Part shown: one piece after another, positions 28,153 to 36,561 of the stretch
Layout: each line of letters starts with the position of its first letter
Position numbering within the stretch: the stretch's first letter is position 1
NCBI GenBank assembly: GCA_963824935.1
Contig: CAWGRF010000011.1
Coordinates: 1 to 64,000 of the forward strand
DNA: 64,000 nt
Source of the DNA: JACCZX01 sp963824935
GTDB taxonomy: Bacteria; Pseudomonadota; Gammaproteobacteria; Burkholderiales; Burkholderiaceae_F
Direction of reading: 5' to 3'
The notes under the pieces: generated by a model
Database searches by the model: none
What the model was told of the DNA's origin: nothing
Seen by the model: only the letters and a program-made list of their open reading frames with translations
Translations under genes and position numbers: made by a program

Positions 28153-28638
28153 ATGGCATCGGTCTACGACTTTTCCGCGCAAACCATCGATGGCAAGACC
28201 CGCACGCTGGCCGACTTCAAAGGCAAGGTGCTGTTGGTGGTGAACACTGCTAGTCAGTGCGGCTTCACGCCGCAATACGCCGGGCTCGAAGCGCTGCACA
28301 AGAAATACGCGAAGCGTGGATTCGCGGTGCTCGGCTTTCCGAGCAATCAGTTTGGCCAACAAGAGCCGGGCCCGGAATCGGAGATCGCGGAGTTTTGCGA
28401 ACGAAACTTCGGCGTCACGTTTCCGATGTTTTCCAAAGTTGACGTCAATGGCGCCAACGCACACCCGCTTTACAAGTATCTGACGTCCGCAAAGAAGGGA
28501 TTGCTCGGGTCGGAAGCGATCAAGTGGAACTTCACCAAATTCCTGGTCGGCAAGGACGGCGCGGTGATCGAGCGCTACGCACCCACTACCAAGCCGGAAG
28601 ATGTCGCGAAGGATATCGAGCGCGAGCTTACGGCGTAA
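28153..28638 (+). CDS. Glutathione peroxidase-family thiol peroxidase
   Basis: 161 residues from ATG 28153, preceded by GAAGGAGCGG. The peroxidatic Cys lies in VVNTASQCGFTPQY, the Gln in LGFPSNQFGQQEPG, and the Trp/Asn pair in IKWNFTKFLVGKDG. It is a cytosolic non-selenium GPx that reduces H2O2 or lipid hydroperoxides, probably with thioredoxin or glutathione. The Cys in the EFCERNFGV helix may be the resolving residue. It stands alone on the plus strand; no regulator site was seen. Confidence 0.93.
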   Translation: MASVYDFSAQTIDGKTRTLADFKGKVLLVVNTASQCGFTPQYAGLEALHKKYAKRGFAVLGFPSNQFGQQEPGPESEIAEFCERNFGVTFPMFSKVDVNGANAHPLYKYLTSAKKGLLGSEAIKWNFTKFLVGKDGAVIERYAPTTKPEDVAKDIERELTA

Positions 28639-28843
28639 GTTCTTCTACGGTCTGGCGTTACGCCCGGTAGTAGCAGCGGTCCGTCGCCGCTTTCATTCGT
28701 CCCGCGAACGATCAAGAGTGCGTCGCAGCTTGAGGCAGCAGGTCTGCGGGAGGGACCAGTGGCCTCAGTAGGAAATTCACGCAAGGGGTCGGCCGTCCTT
28801 GCCGCAACATTGCGGCGAGCACGCTCGACTGTGCCTTGAGTGA

Positions 28844-29802
28844 CTAACGAGGCGCGCGCAATTTGAGCAATGCACCGACCACGATTCGCTCGAAATTGCA
28901 ATCACCGCGAAAACTTCAACGGGGCCGACAGGATCACCTGCGATGATGTGCCCTGCGAGCAGCGTAAGCACAGGTATAGACGCCATGATCATGCTGACCC
29001 GCGCGCCGCCGATTTTTAGGACGGCTTGATGAGTAGCTAGGTAGGCAAGCGACATCAACACGCCCTGAAAAAGCGCCTGCCATGCGACGTGGGCAATGGG
29101 CACAGCAGCAAATTTCGATTCAAAAAACAGCAAGTAGGTAGGGATCACTATCAAGGCCGAAAACACCATCACGACTGCATTGCCGGCCAACGCCGGAACG
29201 CGATGCTGCTCAACAAAGACCAAATAGCACGCGGCCAGCAACGCGGCCGTCATGAACAATCCGTCTCCAATCAACGCACCTCGAATCTCGGTCTGGGCGG
29301 AGGCACCAAACAGCAGCGCGGCCGCCCCGACGCAGATGGCTACGAGCCCAAAAGCTTGTCGCGCGTCAATGCGTCGCTTAAGGAACATGAACGCGATAAG
29401 CGCGATGAAGGCAGGTACGGTACCGGGGCCGAGCGCCGCGGCGTGGCTAGCTGGCGCGAACGTCAGGCCCAGCAATGAACACCCAACCATGCCCCATCCG
29501 TGAGCGAACGATAGCGGTACCGTGGCTCGCTTTGTTACCGCAGGCAGGCTATGCCAAGTGCGAAGTAGGACCGGCAGAAAGATCAGCCCTCCGATGCCGA
29601 AACGGAGTGCGATCAAGTCGGCTGCCGCGAGATCAGTCTTCACGCCGAGGCGTGCGACTGCAATCGCAGTTGCCATTATGAATGCGGCCGCCGCCGCGTA
29701 CAGAAGGCCGAGCGTCGCGTGGCTTAGGAGGTGCCGCGGGGCCGGGACGTCGTAGTTAAGCGGCGGGACAGCGCTCGCGAGTGTCGGTTGCCGTAGTCGC
29801 AT
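28844..29802 (-). CDS. EamA/DMT-family transporter (one frame break)
   Basis: Two repeated EamA domains with ten hydrophobic segments: GLLYAAAAAFIMATAIAVAR opens the first, and GDGLFMTAALLAACYLVFVE the second. Near 28890 the frame changes; the alternative frame restores IVVGALLKLRAPR and a stop at 28844, giving about 319 residues. The start is taken at the Met of MRLRQPTLAS (29802), overlapping the end of the DUF6065 gene by 47 bases, so the two appear coupled. DMT proteins export metabolites or amino acids; here the substrate could be related to the two upstream genes, which is speculation. The 205-base gap to GPx holds nothing I recognise. Confidence 0.8.
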
Positions 29803-30538
29803 TGGAGGCCTGTCTCTTCCGAACATCGCGGGCGTATCGTCCTGGCGCCAGCATCGGGTCTTTGGCGCGCGCGCCCAGGGAATATTGATAGTCGCGCCAG
29901 TCTTCGTCAGTGAGTGACGCAATGCCGTCGATGAAGGCTGCGGAGCGCAGATCGTCGTCGTCGTATGTTTCGCGCATCAGCGGTTGCGCCTGCAGCAGCG
30001 GCCGGTGGCGACTGAACACTATCGGCCTGTCCGCTGAAATGATCCGCATGTTGATGAACAGCGGATAAAACCAACGATCCGTCTCGATGATGCCCTCATA
30101 GGGCTCGTAGTCCCTGCTGCGGGCGATGTTGGCGGGCGGCCGGATCAACATGCTCCAGCCCGGGCGCGTCCGCACCATCACGCCGGACCAGACCTGCAGC
30201 ACGCCAGGCTGCGGAAGTGCAGTCAGAAACGGCGGCGCAAACCCGCGCAGGCCTTCCGGCGCGTTTGCATCGAACCATTCGTCAAACTCAGGCAGATGCG
30301 TGCTCTTGAGCGGAAACCAGCTCTCCGCATCCTCGTGCGTCCAGATGAAATCGGCGCCGTCCCACTGCACGTGAAAATCGATCGGCGGGAAGGCGTACCA
30401 GCCGAAGGCAGAAGCCGATGTGATGGCTTCGCAGTACTGCAGTGCGGCGGTCGGAAGTGTGCCGAGCGCTGACCGGTCCGCGCGCATCGGCATCAGGGTG
30501 TTTGGCGCAAGGCGGTGAAATGTCGCAATAGGGATCAT
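29756..30538 (-). CDS. DUF6065-family protein
   Basis: 260 residues. The sequence TFHRLAPNTLMPMRADRSAL, ASAFGWYAFPPIDFHVQW, LQVWSGVMVRTRPGWSMLIR and EGIIETDRWFYPLFINMRII, with RPLLQAQPL after it, matches what I know as DUF6065, a bacterial family with no assigned function. There is no signal peptide or membrane segment. It lies between the six-repeat protein gene (100 bases upstream) and the overlapping EamA transporter, all on the minus strand. The richness in Trp, Tyr and Phe at conserved points suggests an enzyme or ligand-binding fold, but no catalytic motif can be named. Confidence 0.72.
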   Translation of the reverse strand: MIPIATFHRLAPNTLMPMRADRSALGTLPTAALQYCEAITSASAFGWYAFPPIDFHVQWDGADFIWTHEDAESWFPLKSTHLPEFDEWFDANAPEGLRGFAPPFLTALPQPGVLQVWSGVMVRTRPGWSMLIRPPANIARSRDYEPYEGIIETDRWFYPLFINMRIISADRPIVFSRHRPLLQAQPLMRETYDDDDLRSAAFIDGIASLTDEDWRDYQYSLGARAKDPMLAPGRYARDVRKRQASNATTATDTRERCPAA

Positions 30539-30638
30539 TCAACGTCCTTTGATAGAGCGGGTTGTGTCGTCATTCAAAGCGAACCAAGCTTGCGGTAAGT
30601 CAGGAGCGACGCCGCCTGGCGCCGCTGCCTGGACTGCG

Positions 30639-31073
30639 CTATCGAGAAGCAGTGGCGAGCTTGATCTTCGGCGAAATAGCACCTCCGCCGACCTGCGACT
30701 TCGGCGCTTTCATCACCGCCAGCTTGATTTGGGGCGAAACGGCACCGCCTCCAAGCTGAACCTTTGGCGCCTTGTTTTGTACAAGCTTGACCTGTGGGGA
30801 GATCATTCCTTCTCCCATCTGCGCCTTCGGGGTCTTCGCGGCTGCCAACTTGATCTGCGGAGAGCTGACCCCCTCTCCCATCTGAGCCTTCGGGAGCTTC
30901 ACGGCTGCGAGCTTGATCTGCGCAGATATGACGCCGTCGCCAAATTGGACCTTCGGCGTCTTGGCCGCTGCGATCTTGACTTGAGGCGCAATCGCGCCTT
31001 CGCCGATTTGCGGCTTCGGGGACCTTTGCGGTTTTTCACGCGAGATGCTCTTTACCTGCTGTGGTTTCTTCAT
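30639..31073 (-). CDS. Six-repeat basic protein (21-residue tandem repeats)
   Basis: 144 residues. After an 18-residue basic lead (MKKPQQVKSISREKPQRS) come exactly six 21-residue units, residues 19-144, with consensus P-K-x-Q-x-G-x-G-x-x-S-P-Q-x-K-L-A-x-x-K-x. There is no Cys, Trp or Tyr, and about one residue in six is Lys or Arg. An AAGAAAGG site sits just upstream of ATG 31073. The units differ at many synonymous positions, so the pattern is kept at protein level. The function is unknown. Regular alternation of hydrophobic residues suggests a solenoid or a multi-core peptide precursor; either is inference. It heads a possible operon with DUF6065 and EamA genes. The 218-base upstream gap holds an AT-rich stretch near 31206-31250 that may be its promoter. 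Confidence 0.75.
   Translation of the reverse strand: MKKPQQVKSISREKPQRSPKPQIGEGAIAPQVKIAAAKTPKVQFGDGVISAQIKLAAVKLPKAQMGEGVSSPQIKLAAAKTPKAQMGEGMISPQVKLVQNKAPKVQLGGGAVSPQIKLAVMKAPKSQVGGGAISPKIKLATASR
30642..31019 (-). repeat. Six tandem 63-base coding repeats
   Basis: Six in-frame units of 63 bases each encode the 21-residue modules of the basic protein. Units 3 and 4 (both starting PKAQMGEG) are the most alike, units 1 and 6 the least. Synonymous differences such as GGA/GGG and CCC/CCG between units show they are old rather than freshly duplicated. Confidence 0.9.
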
Positions 31074-31291
31074 TCGATGCCTTTCTTAAGGGGATTGACT
31101 GGCAAGTTGGGCCGCGTCCACATGCATCGAATTACGGATGCGCATCGACAAGGCCGGCGCTAGTTAAAACTTGTCACTTAGCGCGGTCGATCGCAGTAGG
31201 ATGGAATTTTTTTTTTGTAAGGGAGAAGAAAACCTTAAAAGTTTTGTTCCAAGTCTTCAGGGCATATGAATTGCCCTCCGCACGTGACGCT

Positions 31292-32478
31292 TCAGGCCTT
31301 GTCGGTCTTTTCTGCGCGCGGACGATAACCGCCGGCGACCAGCTCGAAGCGAAAGAAGCGGCATTCGAGTGGCCCGTTGAACAACACGGTCTTGCGCGTT
31401 TCCTGCAACCGCATTTGCTTCGGCAACTGGCGGTCGGAAGTCAGGAACCACGCGTCCCAGCCGGCAAACTGCTGCTTTAGCCGATCACCGACGTTGCGCA
31501 TCATGTCGGGCACCGACGCTGAGCGCGGCTCGCTTTGCTCACCATAGGGCGGGTTGGAGACGATCGTGCCGTGCGGCGCTGGTGGCGTTGCGACTCGCGC
31601 ATCGCCGGCATCGAACCGCAGCCGACCGTCATCGAGCCACGCTTGCAGCCCCGCCAACTTGGCATTAGCGATCGCCTGCCCGATGACGCGCGTCGAAATG
31701 TCGGAACCCGCCAGCGTTGCGCTGGCGGAGTCGTTGACGGCCGCGCGCGCCGCGTCCTTGAGCCGGCGCCACGCATGCGAATCAAATCCTTTCAGTCGCT
31801 CGAACGCAAAGCGGCGATCGAGCCCTGGCGCCCGCTGAGCGGCCATCGAGCGCCGCTTCGATCACAATCGTGCCGCTGCCACAAAACAGATCGGCAAGCG
31901 GTGTGTCCGGTGTCCATGCCGATAGTGCGAGCAGCCCCGCCGCCAGGTTTTCCTTTAACGGCGCTTCGCCCTTGTCGGCCCGCCAGCCGCGCTTGAACAG
32001 CGCTTCACCCGATAGATCGACATACAACGTGACGGTCGACGCATCGAGATAAGCGAAACACCCGCACGTCGGGATTCGTGCGATCGATCGATGGCCGCGT
32101 GCCGGTCAAGTCACGTAGGCGATCGACGATGCCATCCTTGATGCGCAGCATTGCGAACTCGAGGCTTTGCAAAGGTGAGCGCGATGCCGTCACGTCGACT
32201 CGCAGCGTTTGCTGCGGCGACATCAGATCCTGCCAGCGCACTTCCTGCGTGGCGTCATACAGGTGCTGTTCGGTCACGTATCCGCGTCGCCCGACTTGCC
32301 ACAGGATGCGGCTGGCGATGCGCGAATGCAGGTTGGCTGCGTAGGCGACGGCGAGCGTGCCGTTGAAAGCTACACCACCCGCTTCGGTGCGAAGCGCGTC
32401 GGCGCCCAGCGCCTGCAGTTCGTCGGACAGCGCGGCTTCGAGTCCGCGCGGGCATATCGCGAAAAACGAGGCGGTCAC
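31292..32478 (-). CDS. THUMP-domain class I rRNA methyltransferase, RlmL N-terminal type (two frame breaks)
   Basis: Start MTASFFAICPRGLEAALSDE leads into a THUMP RNA-binding domain, then a SAM-binding methyltransferase domain with ADLFCGSGTIVIEAAL (motif I) and IVSNPPYGEQSEPRSA (catalytic NPPY). Frame breaks near 32050 and 31845 are both +1. Joined length is about 394 residues, matching the single-domain 23S rRNA N2-methylguanosine methyltransferases (YcbY/RlmL N-terminal half) rather than the fused RlmKL. It ends 218 bases from the repeat-protein gene. Confidence 0.86.
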
Positions 32479-32556
32479 CGCGCCGGCCCGGTAAAACCGT
32501 CCAATCGCAATCGAGCGGCCGTGCAGCGTCGCGCCGGGCTAGGCGCAAGGCGCAGA

Positions 32557-32571
32557 CATAGTGGGACTATG
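32557..32571. other. Structured intergenic element with a perfect small hairpin
   Basis: In the 158-base gap between two minus-strand genes, CATAGT (32557-32562) pairs with ACTATG (32566-32571) around GGG. The surrounding 32530-32625 has several repeated GGCGC/GCGCC blocks and a GAGCATTTGCAACGACGCC stretch. There is no T-run and no convincing ORF. It may be a repetitive extragenic element or a structured leader; nothing in this window duplicates it. Confidence 0.35.
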
Positions 32572-32636
32572 GCGAGCATTTGCAACGACGCCAGGCGCGT
32601 CGAGGCGCGGACGAGCGAGGGTGCATTGCGACGGTT

Positions 32637-33239
32637 TTACCGGGCCAAAGCGCGGTCGAGAAAGTCCAGCCGGTCTTGCCCCCAGAAAAGCTCGTCCTGA
32701 TAAATGAACGTCGGAGCGCCGAACACGTTGCGCGCGATCGCTTCCTGCGAATGCTGGATGTAGCGCGCCGCCACTTCGGCGGAGCGCGCGTGTTCAAGCA
32801 ATTGCGCCGCATCGAGCTGGCGCGCACCGGCGATCTCTGCCAGCACGCTCGCTTCGCCGAGGTTGCGCTCCTCGGCCCAGACAGCGCGGCCACAATCGCC
32901 GGCAACATCGAGCGCAGCCGATGTGCCATGACGCTCGAGCACCGCCAGGATCAGCGTGGCGGCCGGTTCGGCCGGCACAGGGAAGTGTTTCGGCTCGGGG
33001 TTCAGCGGCACGCCGAGAAAATCGCGCCAGCGTTTGAGCTCCATCATCCGATAGGCACGGCGCTGCGGCGGTCGATCCTTCAGCGGGAGGCCGCCGGACG
33101 CGGGAAAGACCTTGCCGAGGTCCATTACTCGTAGATTGATTTTCGTCTGATGCTTCGCGCAGATCTCGCGAAAGCGTGCGTGTCCCATGTAGACAAACGG
33201 CGACACCGGTGTCATGAAGTAATCGACGGTCTTGTTCAT
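32637..33239 (-). CDS. 2-hydroxychromene-2-carboxylate isomerase-like, DsbA/GST-kappa fold
   Basis: 200 residues. The N-terminal VDYFMTPVSPFVYMGHARFR carries the Ser that replaces the thioredoxin CxxC and binds glutathione in HCCA isomerases. The helical insert (GLPLKDRPPQRRAYRMMELK) and C-terminal VFGAPTFIYQDELFWGQDRL, with cis-Pro in GAPTF, complete the fold. Family members isomerise hydroxychromene carboxylate in naphthalene degradation, but many homologues have no known aromatic role. It is last in the leuS-lptE-holA-proA-hemJ run. Confidence 0.88.
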   Translation of the reverse strand: MNKTVDYFMTPVSPFVYMGHARFREICAKHQTKINLRVMDLGKVFPASGGLPLKDRPPQRRAYRMMELKRWRDFLGVPLNPEPKHFPVPAEPAATLILAVLERHGTSAALDVAGDCGRAVWAEERNLGEASVLAEIAGARQLDAAQLLEHARSAEVAARYIQHSQEAIARNVFGAPTFIYQDELFWGQDRLDFLDRALAR

Positions 33240-33250
33240 TGCATTCCTAA

Positions 33251-33283
33251 AACGGCTTCACGAACACTAGAACGGCTTCACGA
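33251..33283. repeat. Short direct repeat at the hemJ-like stop
   Basis: AACGGCTTCACGA occurs at 33251-33263 and again at 33271-33283, spaced 20 bases, the second copy encoding the VVKPF end of the HemJ-like protein. It looks like a recent local duplication just past the stop codon. Confidence 0.6.
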
Positions 33284-33692
33284 CCACCAGGATGACAATC
33301 GCCGCCAACAGCAGCACTGGCGCTTCGTTAAACCAGCGAAACCAGACGTGCGAGGGTGTCTTTGCACCGCCCGCGAACCGGCCGTAAAGAATGGCGCACC
33401 AGCCGTGGTAACCAAGCAATACCAGCACCAGCGCGAGCTTGGCGTTCATCCATCCCGCGCCGATGCCAACGCCATAGCTCAGCAGCCACATGCCGAACGC
33501 CAGCGCCAGCACCGCCAGGCCGGTCATGAAGCGCAGCAGCTTGCGCGCCATCATCAGCAACCGCTCGCGCGTAGCGGCATCCTCGACGCTCGCCAGGTTG
33601 ACGAAGATCCGCGGAAGATAGAACAGCCCGGCAAACCAGCTGATCACGAAAACAATATGCAGCGCCTTGATCCACAGATAGCCGCTTCCCAT
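33267..33692 (-). CDS. hemJ: HemJ/CopD-like membrane protein (protoporphyrinogen oxidase family)
   Basis: About 141 residues from the Met at 33692 (MGSGYLWIKALHIVFVISWF), eight bases after the proA stop; an upstream in-frame Met at 33728 would overlap proA. Four hydrophobic segments and LHIVFVISWFAGLFYLPRIF, then WCAILYGRFAGG and WFRWFNEAPVLLL, fit the UPF0093/HemJ family, which oxidises protoporphyrinogen IX in heme synthesis. The conserved His of LHIVFV is present. CopD-like proteins are related, so the symbol is probable rather than certain. Confidence 0.8.
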   Translation of the reverse strand: MGSGYLWIKALHIVFVISWFAGLFYLPRIFVNLASVEDAATRERLLMMARKLLRFMTGLAVLALAFGMWLLSYGVGIGAGWMNAKLALVLVLLGYHGWCAILYGRFAGGAKTPSHVWFRWFNEAPVLLLAAIVILVVVKPF

Positions 33693-33699
33693 GTACGAA

Positions 33700-35028
33700 T
33701 CAGCTGCTGCGTACTTCGCCGTTGCCAAAGACGACGTACTTCAGCGACGTCAGGCCTTCAAGTCCAACGGGTCCGCGTGCATGCAGTTTGTCGTTCGAAA
33801 TGCCGATCTCGGCGCCCAGGCCGTATTCAAAACCATCGGCAAAGCGAGTCGACGCGTTGATGATGACCGATGCTGAATCGACCTCGCGTACGAATCGCAT
33901 TGCCGTCGCATGGTTTTCGGTCACGATCGCATCGGTGTGCCTGCTGCCGAACGTGTTGATGTGCGAGATCGCTTCATCGACACCGGGCAGCGTCGAAATC
34001 GAAAGGATCGGCGCCAGATATTCGGTACGCCAGTCTTCCTCGATTGCATCGATGATCCCCGCCACGCCGGCTGCGTCCAGAATGGCCCGCGACTCCGGAC
34101 AGCAGCGCAGCTCGACCCCCTTGGCTTGGTAGATGCGCCCAAGTGGTGGCAGCACGCGCGGTGCGATGCTTTGCGCGACCAGCAAAGTTTCCATCGTGTT
34201 GCATGTGCCGTAACGCTGCGTCTTTGCGTTATCGGCGATCGCAACCGCCTTGTCGATATCGGCGGCGCTGTCGATGTAGACATGGCAGATGCCGTCAAGA
34301 TGCTTCAGCATCGGCACGCGCGACTCACGCATCAGCCGCTCGATTAGCCCGCGACCACCGCGCGGCACCAACAGATCGACATGCTCGGTCAGCTGCGCAA
34401 GTGCACCGACGGCGGCGCGGTCAGTCGTGCCGACCAGCTGCAGCGCATCAGCCGGCAACCCTGCCTCAACCAGCCCTTCGCGCACCAGGTCAGCCAGCAC
34501 GCGGTTGCTTTCGATCGCTTCGGAACCGCCGCGCAAAATCGCCGCGTTGCCGCTCTTGATGCATAACGCTGCCGCATCGACCGTCACATTCGGTCGACTC
34601 TCGTAGATGATCGCGATGACGCCGAGCGGAACCCGCATCCGGCCGACCTTGATACCGCTCGGACGCGGCTTCAACTCAGTGATTTCGCCGATCGGGTCGG
34701 GCAGCAGCACCACCTGTTCGACGCCGAGCGCCATCTGTTCGATCGCATCGTCATCGAGCGTCAGACGATCGAGCAGGGCGGGTGTGACGCCACTGGCGCG
34801 CGCACGATCGAGATCGCGCGTGTTGGCCGCCTTTATTCGGCCACCGTGCTCGCGAATCAGCCGCGCCAGGTGCTGCAGCGCCTGGTCTTTGACGCCGCTG
34901 CCGGCTGCCGCCATCGCGGCCGACGTAGCACGCGCAGTGCGCCCCATCTGCAGGATGTGACCCTCTACGTCGTCATCGAGCGCGGCCTGGAGGCTGCTCT
35001 TGACGGGTCGAACCACTGCTGCGTTCAT
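33700..35028 (-). CDS. proA: Gamma-glutamyl phosphate reductase ProA
   Basis: 442 residues of the aldehyde-dehydrogenase superfamily, reducing glutamyl-5-phosphate to the semialdehyde in proline synthesis. The catalytic Cys lies in RYGTCNTMETLLV, with VPLGVIAIIYESRPNVTVDA and LRGGSEAIESN earlier, and the C-terminal FADGFEYGLGAEIGISNDKL is diagnostic. The start overlaps the holA stop by one base. No frame break. Confidence 0.95.
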   Translation of the reverse strand: MNAAVVRPVKSSLQAALDDDVEGHILQMGRTARATSAAMAAAGSGVKDQALQHLARLIREHGGRIKAANTRDLDRARASGVTPALLDRLTLDDDAIEQMALGVEQVVLLPDPIGEITELKPRPSGIKVGRMRVPLGVIAIIYESRPNVTVDAAALCIKSGNAAILRGGSEAIESNRVLADLVREGLVEAGLPADALQLVGTTDRAAVGALAQLTEHVDLLVPRGGRGLIERLMRESRVPMLKHLDGICHVYIDSAADIDKAVAIADNAKTQRYGTCNTMETLLVAQSIAPRVLPPLGRIYQAKGVELRCCPESRAILDAAGVAGIIDAIEEDWRTEYLAPILSISTLPGVDEAISHINTFGSRHTDAIVTENHATAMRFVREVDSASVIINASTRFADGFEYGLGAEIGISNDKLHARGPVGLEGLTSLKYVVFGNGEVRSS

Positions 35029-36071
35029 CAGAGGTTAGCTGTGGGAGGCGCAATGCTTAGCGCAAGATGCGTCAATTCTAGCCATGCGTTGCTATCGGTC
35101 TGCGGAGCGTCCAGCCCCTTGGCGAGCCGGTCGATGTCGGCCGCGCGCAGTAGCGCGGCTTCCAGGGCGCCCGTTGTCACGCGCGCGAGTGCGCGTTCGG
35201 CCAGTTTTTCGCGCGGACCCCACAGCCGGTTTTCGCGCGCGGCCACCGAAAACGGCCGGCCGGCATCAACATGCGCCTTGATCCGCAACAGCGTGCGCAA
35301 CTCCTCGCTAATCACCCATAGCACCAGCGGGATTGCCTCTCCTTCTGCTTCGAGGCCCGCCATCGTCCGGCGGACGCGGGCTGCGTCGCCGCTGAGCATC
35401 GCGAGCGGTAACTGGAAGACGTCGTAACGCGCCACGTTCAGCACGCTGTCGGCTACCTGTTCGAGCGTCAGTTCACCGGCCGGATACAGCAGTGCCAGTT
35501 TGCTCACCTCCTGGTGTGCCGCGAGCAGGTTGCCCTCGACTCTATCGGCGATGAATTCGAGCGCATCTTGGCCGGCGCGTTGCTGTTGCCGAGCGAGACG
35601 CCGTGCGATCCATTGCGGCAACTGCCCCCGCTCGACCGTGTCGATCTCGACCAGCACGCCAGCGCGTTCGAGAGCCTCGACCCAACGCGCCTGCCGATCG
35701 CGCCGGTCAAGGCGCGGGAGCGCAACGATCGTCATCACGCCGTCATGAGCGGTCGCAGCGTGCGCCTCGAGCGCCTTGGCGCCGGCCACGCCTGGCTTGC
35801 CGCTGGGCAACCGAATCTCGACGATTTTCTTGTCGGCAAACAGAGAAAGCTCGTGTGCCGACTCAGCCAGCCTTGACCAATCGAAGCGCGCATCGGCATT
35901 CAGCACGTCGCGCTCGGCGTAACCAAGTCCGCGCGCGGTGGATCGGATCGCATCCTGCGCTTCCAGCGCGAGCAACGGCTCGTCGCCCGCAACGACGAAT
36001 ACAGGCGGCAGCGTCCCCGCGCGCTCTGCACGCGCCAGCACGCCGCCAAGCGCTTCACTCTTAACTAGCAA
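35028..36071 (-). CDS. holA: DNA polymerase III delta subunit HolA
   Basis: Clamp-loader subunit that opens the beta clamp. The protein reads LVKSEALGGVLARAERAGTL, then PVFVVAGDEPLLALEAQDAI, SLFADKKIVEIRLPSGKPG and DRVEGNLLAAHQEVSKLALL, all typical of HolA. The open frame extends to 36221, but its first 50 residues are an unrelated shadow of lptE; a TTG at 36071, overlapping the lptE stop by 11 bases, gives 347 residues, the usual length. Coupled to proA downstream. Confidence 0.9.
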   Translation of the reverse strand: MLVKSEALGGVLARAERAGTLPPVFVVAGDEPLLALEAQDAIRSTARGLGYAERDVLNADARFDWSRLAESAHELSLFADKKIVEIRLPSGKPGVAGAKALEAHAATAHDGVMTIVALPRLDRRDRQARWVEALERAGVLVEIDTVERGQLPQWIARRLARQQQRAGQDALEFIADRVEGNLLAAHQEVSKLALLYPAGELTLEQVADSVLNVARYDVFQLPLAMLSGDAARVRRTMAGLEAEGEAIPLVLWVISEELRTLLRIKAHVDAGRPFSVAARENRLWGPREKLAERALARVTTGALEAALLRAADIDRLAKGLDAPQTDSNAWLELTHLALSIAPPTANL

Positions 36072-36561
36072 TCGGTTTGATTCCTTGCAAGCGATTGACG
36101 ATCTGGCGCACGAGATCGCTCTGCATATCGCGATACAACAGCGTCTCTTCCGACTCCTTCGCCAGCAGCTCTGACTCGTTGAATGAGACATCACGCCGCG
36201 CAAGCAGCGTTGTCGGCGCAATCAGCTCGCGCCCTTCCGGGTCGATCACGCGAAACGTCGTACGCAATCGCAGCTGATACTCGCGGGCGCGACCCTGCGC
36301 GTTGATCGCCAGCACTTCGCGCTCGCGCTGTTCGCCGAGAATTTCCAGAATCGCCTGGGCTTCTTTCCGGTCATCGACCACCGCCGCGTTGGTCGACGAT
36401 CGCACCACGCGCGTGATCTGTGCACCGATTGGCGAATTAACCGGCAGCGCGAGGTACAGACGCTCGATCGGTAACGCTTGCGAGCCCCGAAGTTGGAAAC
36501 CGCACGCAGCCATCGGCAGGGCGAACGCGGCAACGATCAGTGCGCGGCGCATCAGTCTCAA
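36061..36561 (-). CDS. lptE: LPS assembly lipoprotein LptE
   Basis: 166-residue outer-membrane lipoprotein. The signal peptide MRLMRRALIVAAFALPMAAC ends in a lipobox whose Cys20 is the acylation site; CGFQLRGSQALPIERLYLAL follows, characteristic of LptE, which plugs the LptD barrel. EREVLAINAQGRAREYQLRL is the conserved middle. It overlaps leuS by four bases (ATGA) and precedes holA, the usual betaproteobacterial order. Confidence 0.93.
   Translation of the reverse strand: MRLMRRALIVAAFALPMAACGFQLRGSQALPIERLYLALPVNSPIGAQITRVVRSSTNAAVVDDRKEAQAILEILGEQREREVLAINAQGRAREYQLRLRTTFRVIDPEGRELIAPTTLLARRDVSFNESELLAKESEETLLYRDMQSDLVRQIVNRLQGIKPIAS

Noticed and set aside
30642..31019. CRISPR array suggested by regular 63-base units.
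   Set aside because: The units are continuous coding repeats with no variable spacers, and no cas genes are present.
30549..31163. Plus-strand open frame with leucine-rich repeats (LDLRR-type) opposite the six-repeat gene.
   Set aside because: It is the antisense of the 63-base repeats. The minus frame has a ribosome-binding site, a clean 21-residue period and a plausible protein composition; the plus frame has no good start.
36072..36221. Long N-terminal extension of HolA.
   Set aside because: The 50 added residues are Arg/Cys-rich and lie fully inside lptE in another frame; HolA of normal length starts at TTG 36071.
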